Positions 33,577 through 49,387 are shown, counted from the first letter of the stretch. The stretch is DNA of 64,000 bases from Azospirillum canadense (GCF_025961225.1 NZ_JAOQNG010000001.1:2096501-2160500); one strand, 5' to 3'. Translations and numbers: made by a program. The notes: generated by a model from the letters alone, not told the origin.

Positions 33577-33577
<1 letters not shown>
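32930..33577 (-). CDS. adk: Adenylate kinase (zinc-LID form)
   Basis: Interconverts ATP plus AMP and 2 ADP. 215 residues: P-loop MNLILLGPPGAGKGTQARRL, NMP-binding LSTGDMLRAMVAEGGPLG, and GFILDGFPRTVAQAEAL. The LID domain carries four cysteines (CAKCGKGYHDTFEKP, then GVCDVCGS), so it binds a structural zinc. ATG overlaps the secY stop (TAATG). Last gene of the ribosomal block here. Confidence 0.98.
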
Positions 33578-34917
<1,340 letters not shown>

Positions 34918-34947
34918 GGGTCGTATCCCTGTCCCTAACGTGCGAAC

Positions 34948-35029
34948 GGGGCGGTCCTGCACACTGCAGGCCGCCCCTCGCAACTACGCTGTATTTAGTA
35001 CCGGACGATGCCCGCACGCAAGCGCGGGC
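34948..35029 (-). promoter_or_regulatory. Two hairpins between rplO and secY
   Basis: First GCCCGCGC/GTGCGGGC (35010-35029), then a stronger stem GGGGCGG-CTGCA/TGCAG-CCGCCCC (34948-34977). Neither is followed by a T-run. They may protect or process the mRNA, or lower secY expression relative to ribosomal proteins. Confidence 0.5.
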
Positions 35030-35037
35030 TCATCCAA

Positions 35038-35523
35038 TCACTCGGCGGCTTCGGCGGCGGAACCGGTCAGCGTGACGCTGCCGCCCACCTTCTCCACCGC
35101 TTCCAGCGCCGACTTGGAGGCGCCGGCGACGGTGAAGCTGGCCTTGGTCGTCAGCGTGCCCTTGGCGAGCAGGCGGACGCCGTCCTTGGCCACCTTGCCG
35201 GTGACGCCCGCCGCTTCCAGAGCCACCGCGTCGATGGTCTGGTTGGCGTCGAGCTTGCCGAGGTCGATGGCCTTCTGGATCATGCCCAGGTTCACCACCG
35301 AGTATTCCTTCGCGAAGATGTTGCGGAAACCGCGCTTCGGAAGGCGGCGGTGAAGGGGCATCTGGCCACCTTCAAAGCCGTTGATCGCGACGCCGGTGCG
35401 CGAGGTCTGACCCTTCACGCCACGGCCGCCGGTCTTGCCCTTGCCCGAGCCGATACCGCGGCCGACGCGCATGCGCTCCTTACGGGCACCGGGATTGTCC
35501 CGGAGATCGTTCAGCTTCGTCAT
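35038..35523 (-). CDS. rplO: 50S ribosomal protein L15
   Basis: 161 residues. N-terminal [20 protein letters not shown] and the Gly-rich [20 protein letters not shown] are the L15 signature; [15 protein letters not shown] follows. It binds 23S rRNA late in 50S assembly. It lies four bases after rpmD. Confidence 0.98.
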   Translation of the reverse strand: MTKLNDLRDNPGARKERMRVGRGIGSGKGKTGGRGVKGQTSRTGVAINGFEGGQMPLHRRLPKRGFRNIFAKEYSVVNLGMIQKAIDLGKLDANQTIDAVALEAAGVTGKVAKDGVRLLAKGTLTTKASFTVAGASKSALEAVEKVGGSVTLTGSAAEAAE

Positions 35524-35527
35524 GGGT

Positions 35528-35725
35528 TCAGCCCTCGTTCTCGACGCGGACCAGGTGCGCGACCTTGGCGATCATGCCCCGCACGGCCGGAGTGTCCTCC
35601 AGCTCGCGGGTCCGGTGCAGCTTGTTGAGACCCAGACCGATCAGCGTCTCGCGCTGGTCGTGCTTGCGACCGATCGGGCTGCCGGTCTGGGTGACGATGA
35701 CGGTCTTCTTTTCGGCCATGATCAA
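35528..35725 (-). CDS. rpmD: 50S ribosomal protein L30
   Basis: 65 residues, [20 protein letters not shown] and [20 protein letters not shown] identify L30. Its start overlaps the rpsE stop by four bases (ATGA). Confidence 0.97.
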   Translation of the reverse strand: MIMAEKKTVIVTQTGSPIGRKHDQRETLIGLGLNKLHRTRELEDTPAVRGMIAKVAHLVRVENEG

Positions 35726-36303
35726 GCCTCCTGCGCACCGGCGGCGCCGGTTTCGCGCTTGCCGAGGATGTCGCTGACGCGACGGCCACGACGGGCGGCA
35801 ACGCTGCGCGGGCTGGAAACCTGCGACAGGGCGTCGAAGGTCGCCTTGATCATGTTGTGCGGGTTCGAGGTGCCGATCGACTTCGTCACCACGTCCTGCA
35901 CGCCCAGGGCCTCGAAGATCGCGCGCATCGGGCCGCCAGCGATGATGCCGGTACCGGCCGGGGCGGTGCGCAGCACGACCTTGCCGGCACCGAAGTGACC
36001 GTTGGAGTCATGATGCAGCGTGCGCCCCTCGCGCAGCGGAACACGGATCATGCCGCGCTTCGCCTGGTCCGTGGCCTTGCGAATGGCCTCCGGGACCTCA
36101 CGGGCCTTGCCCGAACCGACGCCGACGCGGCCCTTGCCGTCGCCGACCACCACCAGGGCGGCGAAGCCGAAGCGACGGCCGCCCTTCACAACCTTGGCGA
36201 CGCGGTTGATGCCGACGAGCTTTTCGATCAGCTCGCTCTCTTCCCGATCGCGCTCGCGCGGCTGCCGATCACGGTCGCTCCGCTCGCCTCGTTCACGTGC
36301 CAT
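35722..36303 (-). CDS. rpsE: 30S ribosomal protein S5 with charged N-terminal extension
   Basis: 193 residues against about 167 in E. coli. The core carries [20 protein letters not shown] and [21 protein letters not shown]5 helps unwind mRNA at the 30S entry channel and affects decoding accuracy. The first about 22 residues ([20 protein letters not shown]) form an Arg/Asp/Glu-rich extension resembling the C-terminal tail of S3 in this genome. Confidence 0.98.
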   Translation of the reverse strand: MARERGERSDRDRQPRERDREESELIEKLVGINRVAKVVKGGRRFGFAALVVVGDGKGRVGVGSGKAREVPEAIRKATDQAKRGMIRVPLREGRTLHHDSNGHFGAGKVVLRTAPAGTGIIAGGPMRAIFEALGVQDVVTKSIGTSNPHNMIKATFDALSQVSSPRSVAARRGRRVSDILGKRETGAAGAQEA

Positions 36304-36315
36304 TTCGGAGCCTCC

Positions 36316-36678
36316 TTAGAACGACAGCCCGCCCTCGCGGGCGGCGTCGGCCAGGGCCTTGACCCGGCCGTGGTAAATGTAGCCACCACGGTCGAACACG
36401 ACCTCGGTGACGCCCGCCGCCTTGGCGCGCTCGGCGATAAGCGTGCCGACCTTCTTGGCGGCTTCGACGTTCCCGCCGTGCTTGAGCTGCTCGCGCAGCT
36501 CCTTTTCCACGGAAGAGGCCGAGGCGACCGTACGGCCGCTCTCGTCGTCGATGATCTGGACGTAGATGTGCAGATTGGACCGGAAAACCGAAAGGCGAGC
36601 CCGCCCGCCGGCCTTCTTGGCAATCTGCGCGCGCACGCGCTGCTTGCGGCGCTCGTGGAGTTGCTTTGGCTTGAGCAT
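36316..36678 (-). CDS. rplR: 50S ribosomal protein L18
   Basis: 120 residues, 5S rRNA-binding protein. [40 protein letters not shown] and [20 protein letters not shown] are family blocks. ATG 36678 is used because it matches the L18 start; the frame stays open upstream into rplF. Confidence 0.97.
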   Translation of the reverse strand: MLKPKQLHERRKQRVRAQIAKKAGGRARLSVFRSNLHIYVQIIDDESGRTVASASSVEKELREQLKHGGNVEAAKKVGTLIAERAKAAGVTEVVFDRGGYIYHGRVKALADAAREGGLSF

Positions 36679-36686
36679 GGCGGACC

Positions 36687-37220
36687 TTACTTCTTCTTGC
36701 CTTCCTTGCGGAGGATGGTCTCGGTCGTGTACTTGATGCCCTTGCCCTTGTAGGGCTCCGGCTTCTTCCACCCACGGATTTCCGCGGCGACCTGACCGAC
36801 CTTCTGCTTGTCGAAGCCCGACACCGAGATCGCGGTGGGCTTGTCACACTTGATGGTGATGCCCTCCGGGATCGGGTACTTCACGTCGTGCGAGAAGCCG
36901 AGCTGCATGACCAGCTCCTTGCCCTGCACGGCCGCGCGGTAACCGACGCCGTTGATCTCGAGGTTGATGGTGAAGCCCTGGCTGACGCCCGTGACCATGT
37001 TGTTGATCAGCGTCCGCGAGGTCGCCCACATGACGCGGGCGCGCTTGCCGTCGTTGGCCGGGGCCACCACGACCTTGCCGTCTTCCAGCTTGGCCGTGAT
37101 GTCGTCGATGAGGGTCAGGCTGAGCGAACCCAGCTTGCCCTTGGCCGTCACCTGCTGGCCGTTGACGGCAACGTCAACACCAGCCGGGACCGGCACGGGA
37201 TGCTTTCCAATGCGCGACAT
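36687..37220 (-). CDS. rplF: 50S ribosomal protein L6
   Basis: 177 residues, two L6 domains near the factor-binding site. [20 protein letters not shown] at the start and [20 protein letters not shown] near the C-terminus are conserved. ATG 37220 is preceded by AAGGAT. Confidence 0.98.
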   Translation of the reverse strand: MSRIGKHPVPVPAGVDVAVNGQQVTAKGKLGSLSLTLIDDITAKLEDGKVVVAPANDGKRARVMWATSRTLINNMVTGVSQGFTINLEINGVGYRAAVQGKELVMQLGFSHDVKYPIPEGITIKCDKPTAISVSGFDKQKVGQVAAEIRGWKKPEPYKGKGIKYTTETILRKEGKKK

Positions 37221-37233
37221 CGAAGGATCCCCC

Positions 37234-37632
37234 TTAGAACACGCGGCAGAGGACTTCACCGCCGACGTTGGCGGCGCGGGCCTCATTGTCCGACATCACG
37301 CCGCGCGGCGTGGAGAGGATCGAAATGCCCAGGCCGTTGAAGACGCGGGGCAGATCGGTGATCTTCGAATAGACGCGGCGGCCGGGCTTCGACACGCGGG
37401 CGATCTGCTTAATGACAGGCTCGCCTTCGTGATACTTCAGCTCGATCTTCAGGTTCTTGACGCCGGGGCGAACATCTTCCTCGGAATAACCGCGGATGTA
37501 ACCCTCGCGCTTCAGGACCTCGAGGACGTTGGAGCGCAGCTTGGACGCCGGGCTCTCCACAACAGACATGCGGGCGTGCTGACCGTTGCGGATGCGGGTC
37601 AGCATATCGCCGAGCGGATCGCTCAAAGACAT
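37234..37632 (-). CDS. rpsH: 30S ribosomal protein S8
   Basis: 132 residues. [20 protein letters not shown] and the C-terminal [20 protein letters not shown] are diagnostic. In E. coli S8 binds the spc mRNA near rplE to repress the operon; I did not identify such a site here. Confidence 0.98.
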   Translation of the reverse strand: MSLSDPLGDMLTRIRNGQHARMSVVESPASKLRSNVLEVLKREGYIRGYSEEDVRPGVKNLKIELKYHEGEPVIKQIARVSKPGRRVYSKITDLPRVFNGLGISILSTPRGVMSDNEARAANVGGEVLCRVF

Positions 37633-37645
37633 TTTCCGACCCTCC

Positions 37646-37951
37646 TTACCAGCTCGACTTCGTCATGCCCGGGATCTGGCCGGTCGAGGCCAGTTCACGG
37701 AGCGTGACGCGGGAAAGCTTGAACTTGCGATAGAACGCCCGCGGACGGCCGGTCATTTCGCAGCGGTTGCGGATGCGCACCTTCGAGGAGTTGCGCGGCA
37801 TTTCGGCCAGCTTGAGGCGGGCGGCGAACTGCTCTTCCGGCGGGAGGGAACGGTCGGAGGCGATGGCCTTCAGACGAGCGCGCTTGTTGGCATACTGCTT
37901 CACCAACTTCGTGCGGCGCTTGTTCTTCTCGATGGCACTGGTCTTAGCCAT
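37646..37951 (-). CDS. rpsN: 30S ribosomal protein S14 (zinc-free form)
   Basis: 101 residues, the long C-minus type without the zinc-binding cysteines of short S14. [20 protein letters not shown] and the C-terminal [20 protein letters not shown] are typical. Start ATG 37951. Confidence 0.98.
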   Translation of the reverse strand: MAKTSAIEKNKRRTKLVKQYANKRARLKAIASDRSLPPEEQFAARLKLAEMPRNSSKVRIRNRCEMTGRPRAFYRKFKLSRVTLRELASTGQIPGMTKSSW

Positions 37952-37970
37952 GGGGTCGTGCTCCAGCCAA

Positions 37971-38513
37971 TCAGGCCACAAACGGCATGTCGAAGGCCTT
38001 CAGGAGAGCCTTGGCCTCCTTGTCGGTCTTCGCCGAGGTGACGAAAATGATGTCCATGCCGCGGATCTGATCGATCTTGTCGTAGTCGATCTCCGGGAAA
38101 ATGATCTGCTCCTTGACGCCCATGGCATAGTTGCCACGGCCGTCGAAGCTGTTGCCGGGAATGCCGCGGAAGTCGCGGACACGCGGCAACGCGATCGTGA
38201 CCAGGCGATCCAGGAACTCGTACATGCGGTCGCGCCGGAGCGTGACCTTGCAGCCGATCGACATGCCCTCGCGCAGCTTGAACTGCGCGATGGACTTGCG
38301 CGACTTGGTGATCACCGGCTTCTGGCCGCTGATCGCCGCGAGTTCGCTCACCGCGTTCTGGATCTTCTTGGAGTCGCCGACGGCTTCGCCGACACCCATG
38401 TTGATGACGATCTTCTCGATCCGCGGAACTTCGAGGTCGTTCTTGTAGCCGAACTCGCTCTTGAGCGCGGCGCGGATCTTGGAGTCGTAGATTTCCTTCA
38501 AACGTGCAGCCAT
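37971..38513 (-). CDS. rplE: 50S ribosomal protein L5
   Basis: 180 residues, binds 5S rRNA and contacts P-site t[43 protein letters not shown] and the C-terminal [20 protein letters not shown] are conserved. ATG 38513 gives [10 protein letters not shown]. Confidence 0.98.
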   Translation of the reverse strand: MAARLKEIYDSKIRAALKSEFGYKNDLEVPRIEKIVINMGVGEAVGDSKKIQNAVSELAAISGQKPVITKSRKSIAQFKLREGMSIGCKVTLRRDRMYEFLDRLVTIALPRVRDFRGIPGNSFDGRGNYAMGVKEQIIFPEIDYDKIDQIRGMDIIFVTSAKTDKEAKALLKAFDMPFVA

Positions 38514-38523
38514 GGTCCGGTCC

Positions 38524-38841
38524 TCACACGTCGATAACTTCGCCGGACCGCTTGGCGACACGCACCTTGCGGCCATCCTCAAGGATCTTGAAGCCGACGC
38601 GGGTCGGCTTGCCGTCCTTGGGGTCGATGTGGGCGACGTTCGAGACGTTGATCGGCGCCTCGAACTCAACGATGCCGCCCTGCGAGCGGGCGCTGGGGCG
38701 CTGGTGCTTCTTCACCACGTTGACGCCCTGCACGACGACACGGCCTTCCGCGGGGATGACCTTGATCACCTCGCCGGTCTTGCCCTTGTCCTTGCCGGTC
38801 AGAACGACGACCTTGTCCTTGGTCTTGATCTTCGCGGCCAT
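38524..38841 (-). CDS. rplX: 50S ribosomal protein L24
   Basis: 105 residues, early assembly protein with an N-terminal KOW motif ([20 protein letters not shown]). [20 protein letters not shown] follows. ATG 38841 overlaps the rplN stop by one base. Confidence 0.98.
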   Translation of the reverse strand: MAAKIKTKDKVVVLTGKDKGKTGEVIKVIPAEGRVVVQGVNVVKKHQRPSARSQGGIVEFEAPINVSNVAHIDPKDGKPTRVGFKILEDGRKVRVAKRSGEVIDV

Positions 38842-39209
38842 CACAGCACCTCCGGCGCCAGCGAGATGATCTTCATGAACTTCTTGCCGCGCAGCTCGCG
38901 GGTGACCGGCCCGAAGATACGGGTGCCGATCGGCTCGCCCTGCTTGTTGATCAGCACGGCCGCGTTGCGGTCGAAGCGGATCGCGGATCCGTCGTCCCGG
39001 CGCAGTTCCTTCGCGGTGCGGACGATGACGGCGCGATGCACGTCGCCCTTCTTGACGCGGCCCTTCGGAATGGCTTCCTTGACGGAGACGACGATGACGT
39101 CGCCCACGGTGGCAACCTTCCGCTTGGACCCGCCAAGCACCTTGATGCACTGCACCCGGCGCGCCCCGCTATTGTCGGCGACTTCCAGGTTGGTTTGCAT
39201 CTGGATCAT
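38841..39209 (-). CDS. rplN: 50S ribosomal protein L14
   Basis: 122 residues. [20 protein letters not shown] and the C-terminal [20 protein letters not shown] are the family signature. It lies at the 50S-30S interface. Confidence 0.98.
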   Translation of the reverse strand: MIQMQTNLEVADNSGARRVQCIKVLGGSKRKVATVGDVIVVSVKEAIPKGRVKKGDVHRAVIVRTAKELRRDDGSAIRFDRNAAVLINKQGEPIGTRIFGPVTRELRGKKFMKIISLAPEVL

Positions 39210-39226
39210 GGTTCAGTACCTTTCCG

Positions 39227-39481
39227 TTACGCGGCGCCGCCAGTGGCGGCGGACTCGAGCACGACCGCCCAGCGCTTGCGCTTGGAGATCGGGCGGCATT
39301 CGATGATCGAAACGGTATCGCCGACCTTGAACTGGTTGCCCTCGTCGTGGGCGGCGTACTTCTTCGACTGACGAATGAACTTCTTGTACACGGGGTGCAT
39401 GACGCGGCGCTCGACCAGGACGGTAACCGTCTTGTCGCCCTTGTCGCTGACCACCGTGCCCTGCAGAACGCGGCGAGGCAT
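39227..39481 (-). CDS. rpsQ: 30S ribosomal protein S17
   Basis: 84 residues, OB-fold primary 16S rRNA binder. [20 protein letters not shown] and [20 protein letters not shown] are typical; [16 protein letters not shown] ends the core. Confidence 0.98.
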   Translation of the reverse strand: MPRRVLQGTVVSDKGDKTVTVLVERRVMHPVYKKFIRQSKKYAAHDEGNQFKVGDTVSIIECRPISKRKRWAVVLESAATGGAA

Positions 39482-39493
39482 TGGTAGCCCTCC

Positions 39494-39700
39494 TTACTTG
39501 CCGGCTTCGGCCGAGCGCGAACGCTCGCCGAGAACCGTCTTGATGCGCGCGATGTCGCGACGCACGACCTGCACCCGCGCGGTGTTCTCCAGCTGGCCTG
39601 ATGCCCGCTGGAAGCGCAGGTTGAACTGTTCCTTCTTGAGCTGGATGAGCTGATCGTTCAGCTCATCGGTGCTCTTCGTGCGAACGTCGACGGACTTCAT
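39494..39700 (-). CDS. rpmC: 50S ribosomal protein L29
   Basis: 68 residues, two-helix protein by the exit tunnel where SRP and trigger factor dock. [20 protein letters not shown] and [16 protein letters not shown] identify it. Start overlaps the rplP stop (ATGA). Confidence 0.97.
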   Translation of the reverse strand: MKSVDVRTKSTDELNDQLIQLKKEQFNLRFQRASGQLENTARVQVVRRDIARIKTVLGERSRSAEAGK

Positions 39701-40128
39701 GCCGCCACCTCCTCACCGCCGCCGAGGCGGGTCACCAGCTTGGTCTTGATCGGCAGCTTGGCGGCCGCCAGGGCGAACGCCTGCTTTGCCACATCGGCCG
39801 GCACGCCGTCCAGCTCGAACAGGATGCGGCCCGGATGAACGCGCGCCGCCCAGTATTCGGGCGTGCCCTTACCGGAACCCATGCGGACTTCGGCGGGCTT
39901 GGTGGAGACCGGCAGATCCGGGAACACGCGGATCCACACGCGGCCCTGACGCTTCATGGCGCGGGTGATCGCGCGGCGGGCCGCCTCGATCTGGCGGGCC
40001 GTGATGCGCTCCGGCTCCAGGGCCTTGAGGCCGAAGGCGCCGAAGTTCAGCTGGGTGCCGCCCTTCGCGTTGCCGTGGATGCGGCCCTTGTGGGCCTTGC
40101 GGTACTTGGTACGCTTCGGAGAAAGCAT
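39697..40128 (-). CDS. rplP: 50S ribosomal protein L16
   Basis: 143 residues, binds near the A-site t[23 protein letters not shown], the conserved [20 protein letters not shown] and [20 protein letters not shown] identify it. It is slightly longer than the usual 136-138 residues because of a C-terminal GGGEEVAA. Confidence 0.98.
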   Translation of the reverse strand: MLSPKRTKYRKAHKGRIHGNAKGGTQLNFGAFGLKALEPERITARQIEAARRAITRAMKRQGRVWIRVFPDLPVSTKPAEVRMGSGKGTPEYWAARVHPGRILFELDGVPADVAKQAFALAAAKLPIKTKLVTRLGGGEEVAA

Positions 40129-40140
40129 CGCTCTGCCCCT

Positions 40141-40920
40141 TTACTCGCGGTCGGCGCGTTCGGAGCGATCGCGGTCGCCGCGACCGCGGCCCCCACGGTC
40201 CTCACGATCGCCACGCTCACGGCGCTCGCGACGCGGCTCGCCATCGGTGGAAACCGGCTCGGTGCCCATGCGCTTGTCCTGCGCCATCGGGTCGTGCGCC
40301 ATGATCTCGCCCTTGAAGACCCACACCTTGACACCGCAGGTGCCGTAGGTGGTCTTCGCGGTGGCCGTGCCGTAGTCGATGTCCGCACGCAGGGTGTGCA
40401 GCGGAACGCGGCCCTCACGGTACCACTCGAGGCGGGCGATCTCGGCGCCGCCGAGACGGCCCGAGCAGTTGATGCGGATGCCCTGGGCGCCGAGGCGCAT
40501 GGCCGACTGCACTGCGCGCTTCATGGCGCGGCGGAAGGCGACACGGCGCTCCAGCTGGCTGGAGATGTTCTCGGCGATGAGGCGGGCGTCGATCTCCGGC
40601 TTGCGGATCTCGACGATGTTGAGGCTGACCTCACTGCCCGTCATCTTCGACAGTTCGCCGCGCAGCTTCTCGATGTCCGCGCCCTTCTTGCCGATCACCA
40701 CGCCCGGACGGGCCGAGTGGATGGTGACGCGGGCCTTCTTGGCCGGACGCTCGATCACGACGCGCGAGCAGCCGGCCTGCTGCAGGCGGCCCTGCAAGTA
40801 GCCGCGCAGCTTCAGGTCCTGGTGCAGCATGTTGGCGTAGTCGCGCTTGGCGAACCAACGGCTGTCCCAGGTCCGGTTGATGCCGAGGCGCAGCCCGATC
40901 GGATTGACTTTCTGACCCAT
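40141..40920 (-). CDS. rpsC: 30S ribosomal protein S3 with charged C-terminal tail
   Basis: 259 residues. [20 protein letters not shown] at the start, KH domain [20 protein letters not shown], and [21 protein letters not shown]3 lines the mRNA entry tunnel. After the normal end ([13 protein letters not shown]) a low-complexity tail of about 45 residues, rich in Arg/Asp/Glu/Gly (for example [20 protein letters not shown]), is added. ATG 40920 matches the family start. Confidence 0.98.
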   Translation of the reverse strand: MGQKVNPIGLRLGINRTWDSRWFAKRDYANMLHQDLKLRGYLQGRLQQAGCSRVVIERPAKKARVTIHSARPGVVIGKKGADIEKLRGELSKMTGSEVSLNIVEIRKPEIDARLIAENISSQLERRVAFRRAMKRAVQSAMRLGAQGIRINCSGRLGGAEIARLEWYREGRVPLHTLRADIDYGTATAKTTYGTCGVKVWVFKGEIMAHDPMAQDKRMGTEPVSTDGEPRRERRERGDREDRGGRGRGDRDRSERADRE

Positions 40921-40921
40921 C

Positions 40922-41317
40922 TTACTCGGCCCCTTCGGCAACGGCGGCGTCGCGCTCGCGCACGATGATCGTCAGGTTGGAGAACAGCTTCTCGACCCGG
41001 GCGCCGCGTCCGCGGGCGCGGGCGTGGAAGCGCTTCATCACCAGAGCGCGGCCGACGGTCGCCGAGGAGACGTACAGCCGGTCGACGTCGAGCTGATGGT
41101 TGTTCTCGGCGTTCGCGATCGCGGCCTGCAGGACCTTCTTCACCTCGCCGGCAATGCGGCGCTTGGAGAAGGTCAGCTCGGCCACGGCACGGCTCGCGTC
41201 CATGTTGCGGATGAGCTGGGCGACGAGGTTCAGCTTGCGCGGGCTGGTGCGGATCATCGGATTGGAGGCCAGAGCCTCGTTCTCCGCGATGCGGCTGGGG
41301 TTGGAGGGCTTGCCCAT
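40922..41317 (-). CDS. rplV: 50S ribosomal protein L22
   Basis: 131 residues; its loop lines the exit tunnel. [20 protein letters not shown] and the C-terminal loop-and-strand [20 protein letters not shown] are conserved. It overlaps no neighbour and lies one base from rpsC. Confidence 0.98.
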   Translation of the reverse strand: MGKPSNPSRIAENEALASNPMIRTSPRKLNLVAQLIRNMDASRAVAELTFSKRRIAGEVKKVLQAAIANAENNHQLDVDRLYVSSATVGRALVMKRFHARARGRGARVEKLFSNLTIIVRERDAAVAEGAE

Positions 41318-41320
41318 GGC

Positions 41321-41599
41321 TTACTTCCTCTTCGCCTTCTTGTCCGCCGCGTGCCCGTAGAAGGTGCGCGTCGGAGCGAACTCACCGAACTTGTGGCCGA
41401 TCATGTTCTCGGTCACCAGAACCGGCAGGAACTTGTGGCCATTGTAGACGCCGAACGTGAGACCCACGAACTGCGGCAGGATGGTCGAACGACGCGACCA
41501 GATCTTGATGATCTCGTTGCGGCCCGAGGCGCGGGACTTGTCCGCCTTCTTCAGCAGATAGCCGTCGACGAACGGGCCCTTCCAAACGGAGCGTGCCAT
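41321..41599 (-). CDS. rpsS: 30S ribosomal protein S19
   Basis: 92 residues. [40 protein letters not shown] and [20 protein letters not shown] are diagnostic. It sits in the 30S head. Confidence 0.98.
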   Translation of the reverse strand: MARSVWKGPFVDGYLLKKADKSRASGRNEIIKIWSRRSTILPQFVGLTFGVYNGHKFLPVLVTENMIGHKFGEFAPTRTFYGHAADKKAKRK

Positions 41600-41611
41600 C
41601 GTCCGACCTCC

Positions 41612-42439
41612 TTACTTCGAATGACGGCGGCGCAGGATCAGGCCGTCCGTCTTCTTGTTGTGACGCGTCTTCTTGCCCTTGGTCGGCTTGCCCCACGGGG
41701 TGACCGGGTGACGGCCGCCCGAGGTGCGACCCTCACCACCACCGTGCGGGTGGTCGATCGGGTTCATGGCGACGCCGCGGACCGACGGACGGACACCGAG
41801 CCACCGGTTGCGGCCGGCCTTGCCCAGGTTCGTGTTCATCTGGTCCGGGTTGGACACGGCACCCAGCGTGGCCATGCACTCGCCGCGGACCATGCGCAGC
41901 TCGCCCGAGGGGAGCTTCAGCTGCGCGTAGCCGCCGTCACGGCCGACCAGCTGCAGGTAGGTGCCGGCCGAACGGGCCAGCTGACCACCCTTGCCGGGCT
42001 TCAGTTCGACGTTGTGCACGACCGAACCGACCGGGATGTTCTTCAGCGGCATGGCGTTGCCGGGCTTCACGTCGACCTTCTCGCCCGACACGACCGTGTC
42101 GCCCACCTTCAGGCGCTGCGGCGCCAGGATGTAGGAAAGGGTGCCGTCCTCGTACTTGATGAGGGCGATGAAGCCCGTACGGTTCGGGTCGTACTCCAGC
42201 CGCTCGACCACGGCCGGGACGTCGAACTTACGGCGCTTGAAGTCCACCAGACGGTAGACACGCTTGTGACCGCCACCCATCCGGCGCGCGGTGATGCGGC
42301 CGGTGTTGTTGCGGCCACCAGACTTGGTCAGACCCTGAGTCAGGGACTTGACCGGCTTGCCCTTCCACAGCTCCGAGCGGTCGACGATGACCAGCTGGCG
42401 GAGCGACGGCGTAATCGGGCGGTATTGCTTCAGAGCCAT
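41612..42439 (-). CDS. rplB: 50S ribosomal protein L2
   Basis: 275 residues, required for subunit association and peptidyl transfer. [40 protein letters not shown] and [20 protein letters not shown], with the conserved histidine region near the C-terminus, identify it. Confidence 0.99.
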   Translation of the reverse strand: MALKQYRPITPSLRQLVIVDRSELWKGKPVKSLTQGLTKSGGRNNTGRITARRMGGGHKRVYRLVDFKRRKFDVPAVVERLEYDPNRTGFIALIKYEDGTLSYILAPQRLKVGDTVVSGEKVDVKPGNAMPLKNIPVGSVVHNVELKPGKGGQLARSAGTYLQLVGRDGGYAQLKLPSGELRMVRGECMATLGAVSNPDQMNTNLGKAGRNRWLGVRPSVRGVAMNPIDHPHGGGEGRTSGGRHPVTPWGKPTKGKKTRHNKKTDGLILRRRHSK

Positions 42440-42455
42440 CGGATCACACTCCCGC

Positions 42456-42773
42456 TCAGATGCCCGTGGTCACGTCGATCTTGTGCCCCTCGGCGAGGGT
42501 CACGACGGCCTTCTTGATGTCCGAGCGACGACCGATGGTGCCGCGGAAGCGCTTGGTCTTGCCCTTGGCGATAAGGGTGTTGACCGCGGTCACCTTCACG
42601 TTGAACAGCCCTTCGACCGCCGCCTTGATTTCCGGCTTGGTGGCCGACAGCGGAACGCGGAACGTGACCTGGTTGTGCTCCGAAGCCATCGTCGACTTCT
42701 CGGTGATGACCGGAGCCAGAATGAGGTCGTACATCCGCTCCTGGCTCACCGCAGGTTTCGACTGCTTGCTCAT
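42456..42773 (-). CDS. rplW: 50S ribosomal protein L23
   Basis: 105 residues, tunnel-exit docking site for trigger factor and [23 protein letters not shown] and the central [20 protein letters not shown] identify it. The start overlaps the rplD stop by four bases. Confidence 0.98.
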   Translation of the reverse strand: MSKQSKPAVSQERMYDLILAPVITEKSTMASEHNQVTFRVPLSATKPEIKAAVEGLFNVKVTAVNTLIAKGKTKRFRGTIGRRSDIKKAVVTLAEGHKIDVTTGI

Positions 42774-43390
42774 TTCAGGCGAGCCTCCAGCTGCTCGACC
42801 GCGTTGCGGGTCAGGACCAGCGTGTCGCGGCGAAGAATGTCGTAGACGTTGGCGCCCTGCTCCGGCAGCACGTCGATCAGCGGGATGTTGCGCGAAGCCC
42901 GAGCGAAGTTCTCGTTCAGGTTCGACCCGTCGATGATCAGCGCCGAGGACAGGCCCAGGGTGGCGAGGCGGGCAGCGAGATCCCTGGTCTTGTGCGTCTC
43001 GGCCGAAGCGGCGTCGAGGACCAGGAGCTTGCCTTCCGCGGCCTTCGTGGACAGCGCGGTCTTCAGGGCCAACTTGCGGACCTTCTTCGTCAGGTCATGC
43101 TCGTGCGAGCGAACGACCGGGCCGAAGATGGTCGCGCCGCCGCGGAACTGCGCGGAGCGCATCGAGCCCTGACGGGCGCGGCCGGTGCCCTTCTGCCGGT
43201 ACGGCTTCTTGCCGGTGCCGGAGATCTCGCTGATCGTCTTGGTCTTATGGGTACCGGCGCGGCGCTTGGCCAGCTGCCAGTTGACCATGCGGGCCAGGAG
43301 ATCGGTGCGGGACGGGAGGCCGAAGACGTCGTCGGACAGATCGATCTCGCCGACGGTCTCGTTGTTCAGGTTCTTAATGGTCGCCTTCAT
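42770..43390 (-). CDS. rplD: 50S ribosomal protein L4
   Basis: 206 residues. [40 protein letters not shown] and the C-terminal [20 protein letters not shown] are conserved. In E. coli it also represses the S10 operon. Two ATG codons are close; the one at 43390 (MKATIK) is preferred because GGAG lies eight bases before it but only two bases before the other (43396). Confidence 0.98.
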   Translation of the reverse strand: MKATIKNLNNETVGEIDLSDDVFGLPSRTDLLARMVNWQLAKRRAGTHKTKTISEISGTGKKPYRQKGTGRARQGSMRSAQFRGGATIFGPVVRSHEHDLTKKVRKLALKTALSTKAAEGKLLVLDAASAETHKTRDLAARLATLGLSSALIIDGSNLNENFARASRNIPLIDVLPEQGANVYDILRRDTLVLTRNAVEQLEARLK

Positions 43391-43395
43391 GGCCA

Positions 43396-44106
43396 TCACT
43401 CCTGCGGCTCGGCAGCGGCCTCGGCGGCCGGGGCAGCCTTGATGCCGGCGGGGAACGGCAGACCTTCTGGAGCCTTCTTCTTCACCGCGTCGCGGATGCG
43501 CAGCCAAGCGCCCTCGGCGCCCGGGACGGCGCCCTTGAGGAAGATCAGGCCACGGTCTTCGTCGACCGACACGACCTTCAGGTTCAGAACCGTGACCTTC
43601 TCGTCGCCCAGGTGACCGGCCATCTTCTTGTTCTTGAAGACCTTACCGGGGTCCTGGCGGTTACCCGTCGAACCGTGCGAGCGGTGCGACACCGACACGC
43701 CGTGCGTTGCGCGCAGACCACCGAAGTTCCAGCGCTTCATCGGACCGGCGAAGCCCTTACCGATGGAGGTGCCGGTGACGTCGACGAACTGGCCCGGAAC
43801 GAAGTGCGCGGCCGACAGTTCGGCGCCAACCTCGATCAGCGCGTCGGCGGGAACGCGGAACTCGACCAGCTTGCGCTTCGGTTCCACGCGCGCCTTGGCG
43901 AAATGCCCGCGCTCAGGCTTCGTGACGTTCTTCACCTTGATGGCGCCGGCACCGAGCTGAACGGCGGTGTAGCCGTCCTTATCTTCGGTGCGAACGGCGA
44001 CGACCTGGCAGCTGTCGACTTTCAGCACAGTCACCGGCACGTGCGTCCCGTCATCCGTGAAGACGCGGGTCATGCCGACTTTCTGCGCGATCAAACCGGA
44101 TCGCAT
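43396..44106 (-). CDS. rplC: 50S ribosomal protein L3
   Basis: 236 residues, assembly initiator near the peptidyl-transferase centre. [20 protein letters not shown] and the tip loop [20 protein letters not shown] identify it. An Ala/Glu-rich tail ([13 protein letters not shown]) extends the C-terminus. Confidence 0.98.
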   Translation of the reverse strand: MRSGLIAQKVGMTRVFTDDGTHVPVTVLKVDSCQVVAVRTEDKDGYTAVQLGAGAIKVKNVTKPERGHFAKARVEPKRKLVEFRVPADALIEVGAELSAAHFVPGQFVDVTGTSIGKGFAGPMKRWNFGGLRATHGVSVSHRSHGSTGNRQDPGKVFKNKKMAGHLGDEKVTVLNLKVVSVDEDRGLIFLKGAVPGAEGAWLRIRDAVKKKAPEGLPFPAGIKAAPAAEAAAEPQE

Positions 44107-44166
44107 TGTTCTTTATCTCCTGACCAGGGACATCCTCAGAGGGAGAGGTCCCTCAACAGCAACGAC

Positions 44167-44475
<309 letters not shown>

Positions 44476-44630
44476 GTCCAAACGTCCCTTGCACCTCGTT
44501 TCGGTGACGCCAACGCGCCACCGGTACCCCAAAACCTTTCCCCCGGGGCCCAACAGCGGCAGGTTTCCCTGCGCCGGTTCACCGAAGCGGCGGGCAGCGG
44601 GTTATCCGATCCGAATTGACGGCCGATACG

Positions 44631-44670
44631 AAAAAGAACATCCCCCGCACTTCCATGCGGACGGATGTTC
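44631..44670 (-). terminator. Terminator-like attenuator in the S10 leader
   Basis: On the minus strand GAACATCC, CCGCA, GGAAG loop region, TGCGG and GGATGTTC pair into a long stem followed directly by TTTTTC. It lies about 100 bases after the predicted S10 promoter and about 155 bases before rpsJ, so it could stop transcription early. Confidence 0.75.
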
Positions 44671-44774
44671 CTGGCAGCACCTGAGCACGGTTCTAAACCC
44701 GCGATGCCGTTCGTCATCGGGCTGCGTCTAGGCCGGACGTGCCTACCACCAACCCTTAATTCCAGAGGGCGTAA

Positions 44775-44803
44775 CGTGTAGGCCCAAGCCGCCTTGGTGT
44801 CAA
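44775..44803 (-). promoter_or_regulatory. Promoter of the S10-spc ribosomal operon
   Basis: Perfect -35 TTGACA (44798-44803), 17-base spacer, -10 TACACG (44775-44780). The 458-base space between tuf and rpsJ otherwise holds the tuf terminator and the leader attenuator, and no gene. Confidence 0.7.
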
Positions 44804-44886
44804 CCCACATTTTCCCTCCTGTGACAGAGAGATGGCGGATTGACAACGGCGGGCGCCACGGCCCTTCGGATTTATCCGGTAAACGC

Positions 44887-44918
44887 AAAAAAAGGGAGCC
44901 GGCGTGCGCCGACTCCCC
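44887..44918 (-). terminator. Terminator after the str-operon tuf gene
   Basis: GGGGAGTCGGCG, loop CAC, GCCGGCTCCC, then seven T residues on the minus strand. It separates the str operon from the S10 operon. Confidence 0.92.
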
Positions 44919-44933
44919 TTCCCGCAAAGCGAC

Positions 44934-46124
<1,191 letters not shown>

Positions 46125-46161
46125 GGTGTGTGCTCTCCGTCTCTTTGTCGTTCCAGCGGTA

Positions 46162-48240
<2,079 letters not shown>

Positions 48241-48266
48241 GACAAGCACCTGGGTCGGTGGGTGCC

Positions 48267-48749
<483 letters not shown>

Positions 48750-49121
48750 TTACTTCGGACGCTTCGCGCCGTACTTCGAACGACGCTGCTTACGATCCTT
48801 CACGCCCTGGGTATCGAGCGTGCCGCGGATGATGTGGTAACGGACACCGGGAAGGTCCTTCACACGGCCGCCGCGGATCATAACCACCGAGTGTTCCTGG
48901 AGGTTATGGCCTTCGCCGGGGATGTAGGAGGTCACCTCGAAGCCGTTCGTCAGACGAACGCGGGCGACCTTACGCAGAGCCGAGTTCGGCTTCTTCGGGG
49001 TCGTGGTGTACACGCGGGTGCAGACGCCACGCTTCTGCGGGCACGCCTCCATCGCGGGAACCTTATTGCGCGCGGCCAAGGGCTCGCGCGGCTTACGGAT
49101 CAACTGGTTGATCGTCGGCAT
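48750..49121 (-). CDS. rpsL: 30S ribosomal protein S12
   Basis: 123 residues, decoding-centre protein. [40 protein letters not shown] and [20 protein letters not shown]. The lysines that mutate in streptomycin resistance (PKKPNS and GRVKDLPG) are wild type. First gene of the str operon. Confidence 0.98.
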   Translation of the reverse strand: MPTINQLIRKPREPLAARNKVPAMEACPQKRGVCTRVYTTTPKKPNSALRKVARVRLTNGFEVTSYIPGEGHNLQEHSVVMIRGGRVKDLPGVRYHIIRGTLDTQGVKDRKQRRSKYGAKRPK

Positions 49122-49236
49122 ATCTGCCCTTCATCCCTTCAGGTCACTCGGCCGGCGGAGCCGGTCGATTCGATAATATCGCCCGGCGTGCAAGCCGGCC
49201 GACATCAATTTACCGTCCGGCAGAGCCGGACGATGC

Positions 49237-49275
49237 AAAAGCCCGCCTGCGAAGCCCGGAAGGCTTCGAGCGGGC
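49237..49275 (-). terminator. Terminator-like attenuator in the str leader
   Basis: GCCCGCTCGAAGCC pairs with GGCTTCGCAGGCGGGC around TTCCG, followed by TTTT on the minus strand. It lies about 105 bases after the predicted transcription start and 115 bases before rpsL. Two further small hairpins (GTCCGGC/GCCGGAC at 49215-49231, CCGGC/GCCGG near 49155) follow. Confidence 0.7.
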
Positions 49276-49387
49276 CCGATGGTCGCTCGCCGTCGGACGG
49301 GTCCTTCGGCAATGTCGCTTGGGTCTCGATTGGACGCCGGGGGGAGAAGCACGCAGGCCGCTCCGAGGGTCCTTTCGAAGTTCGCGG

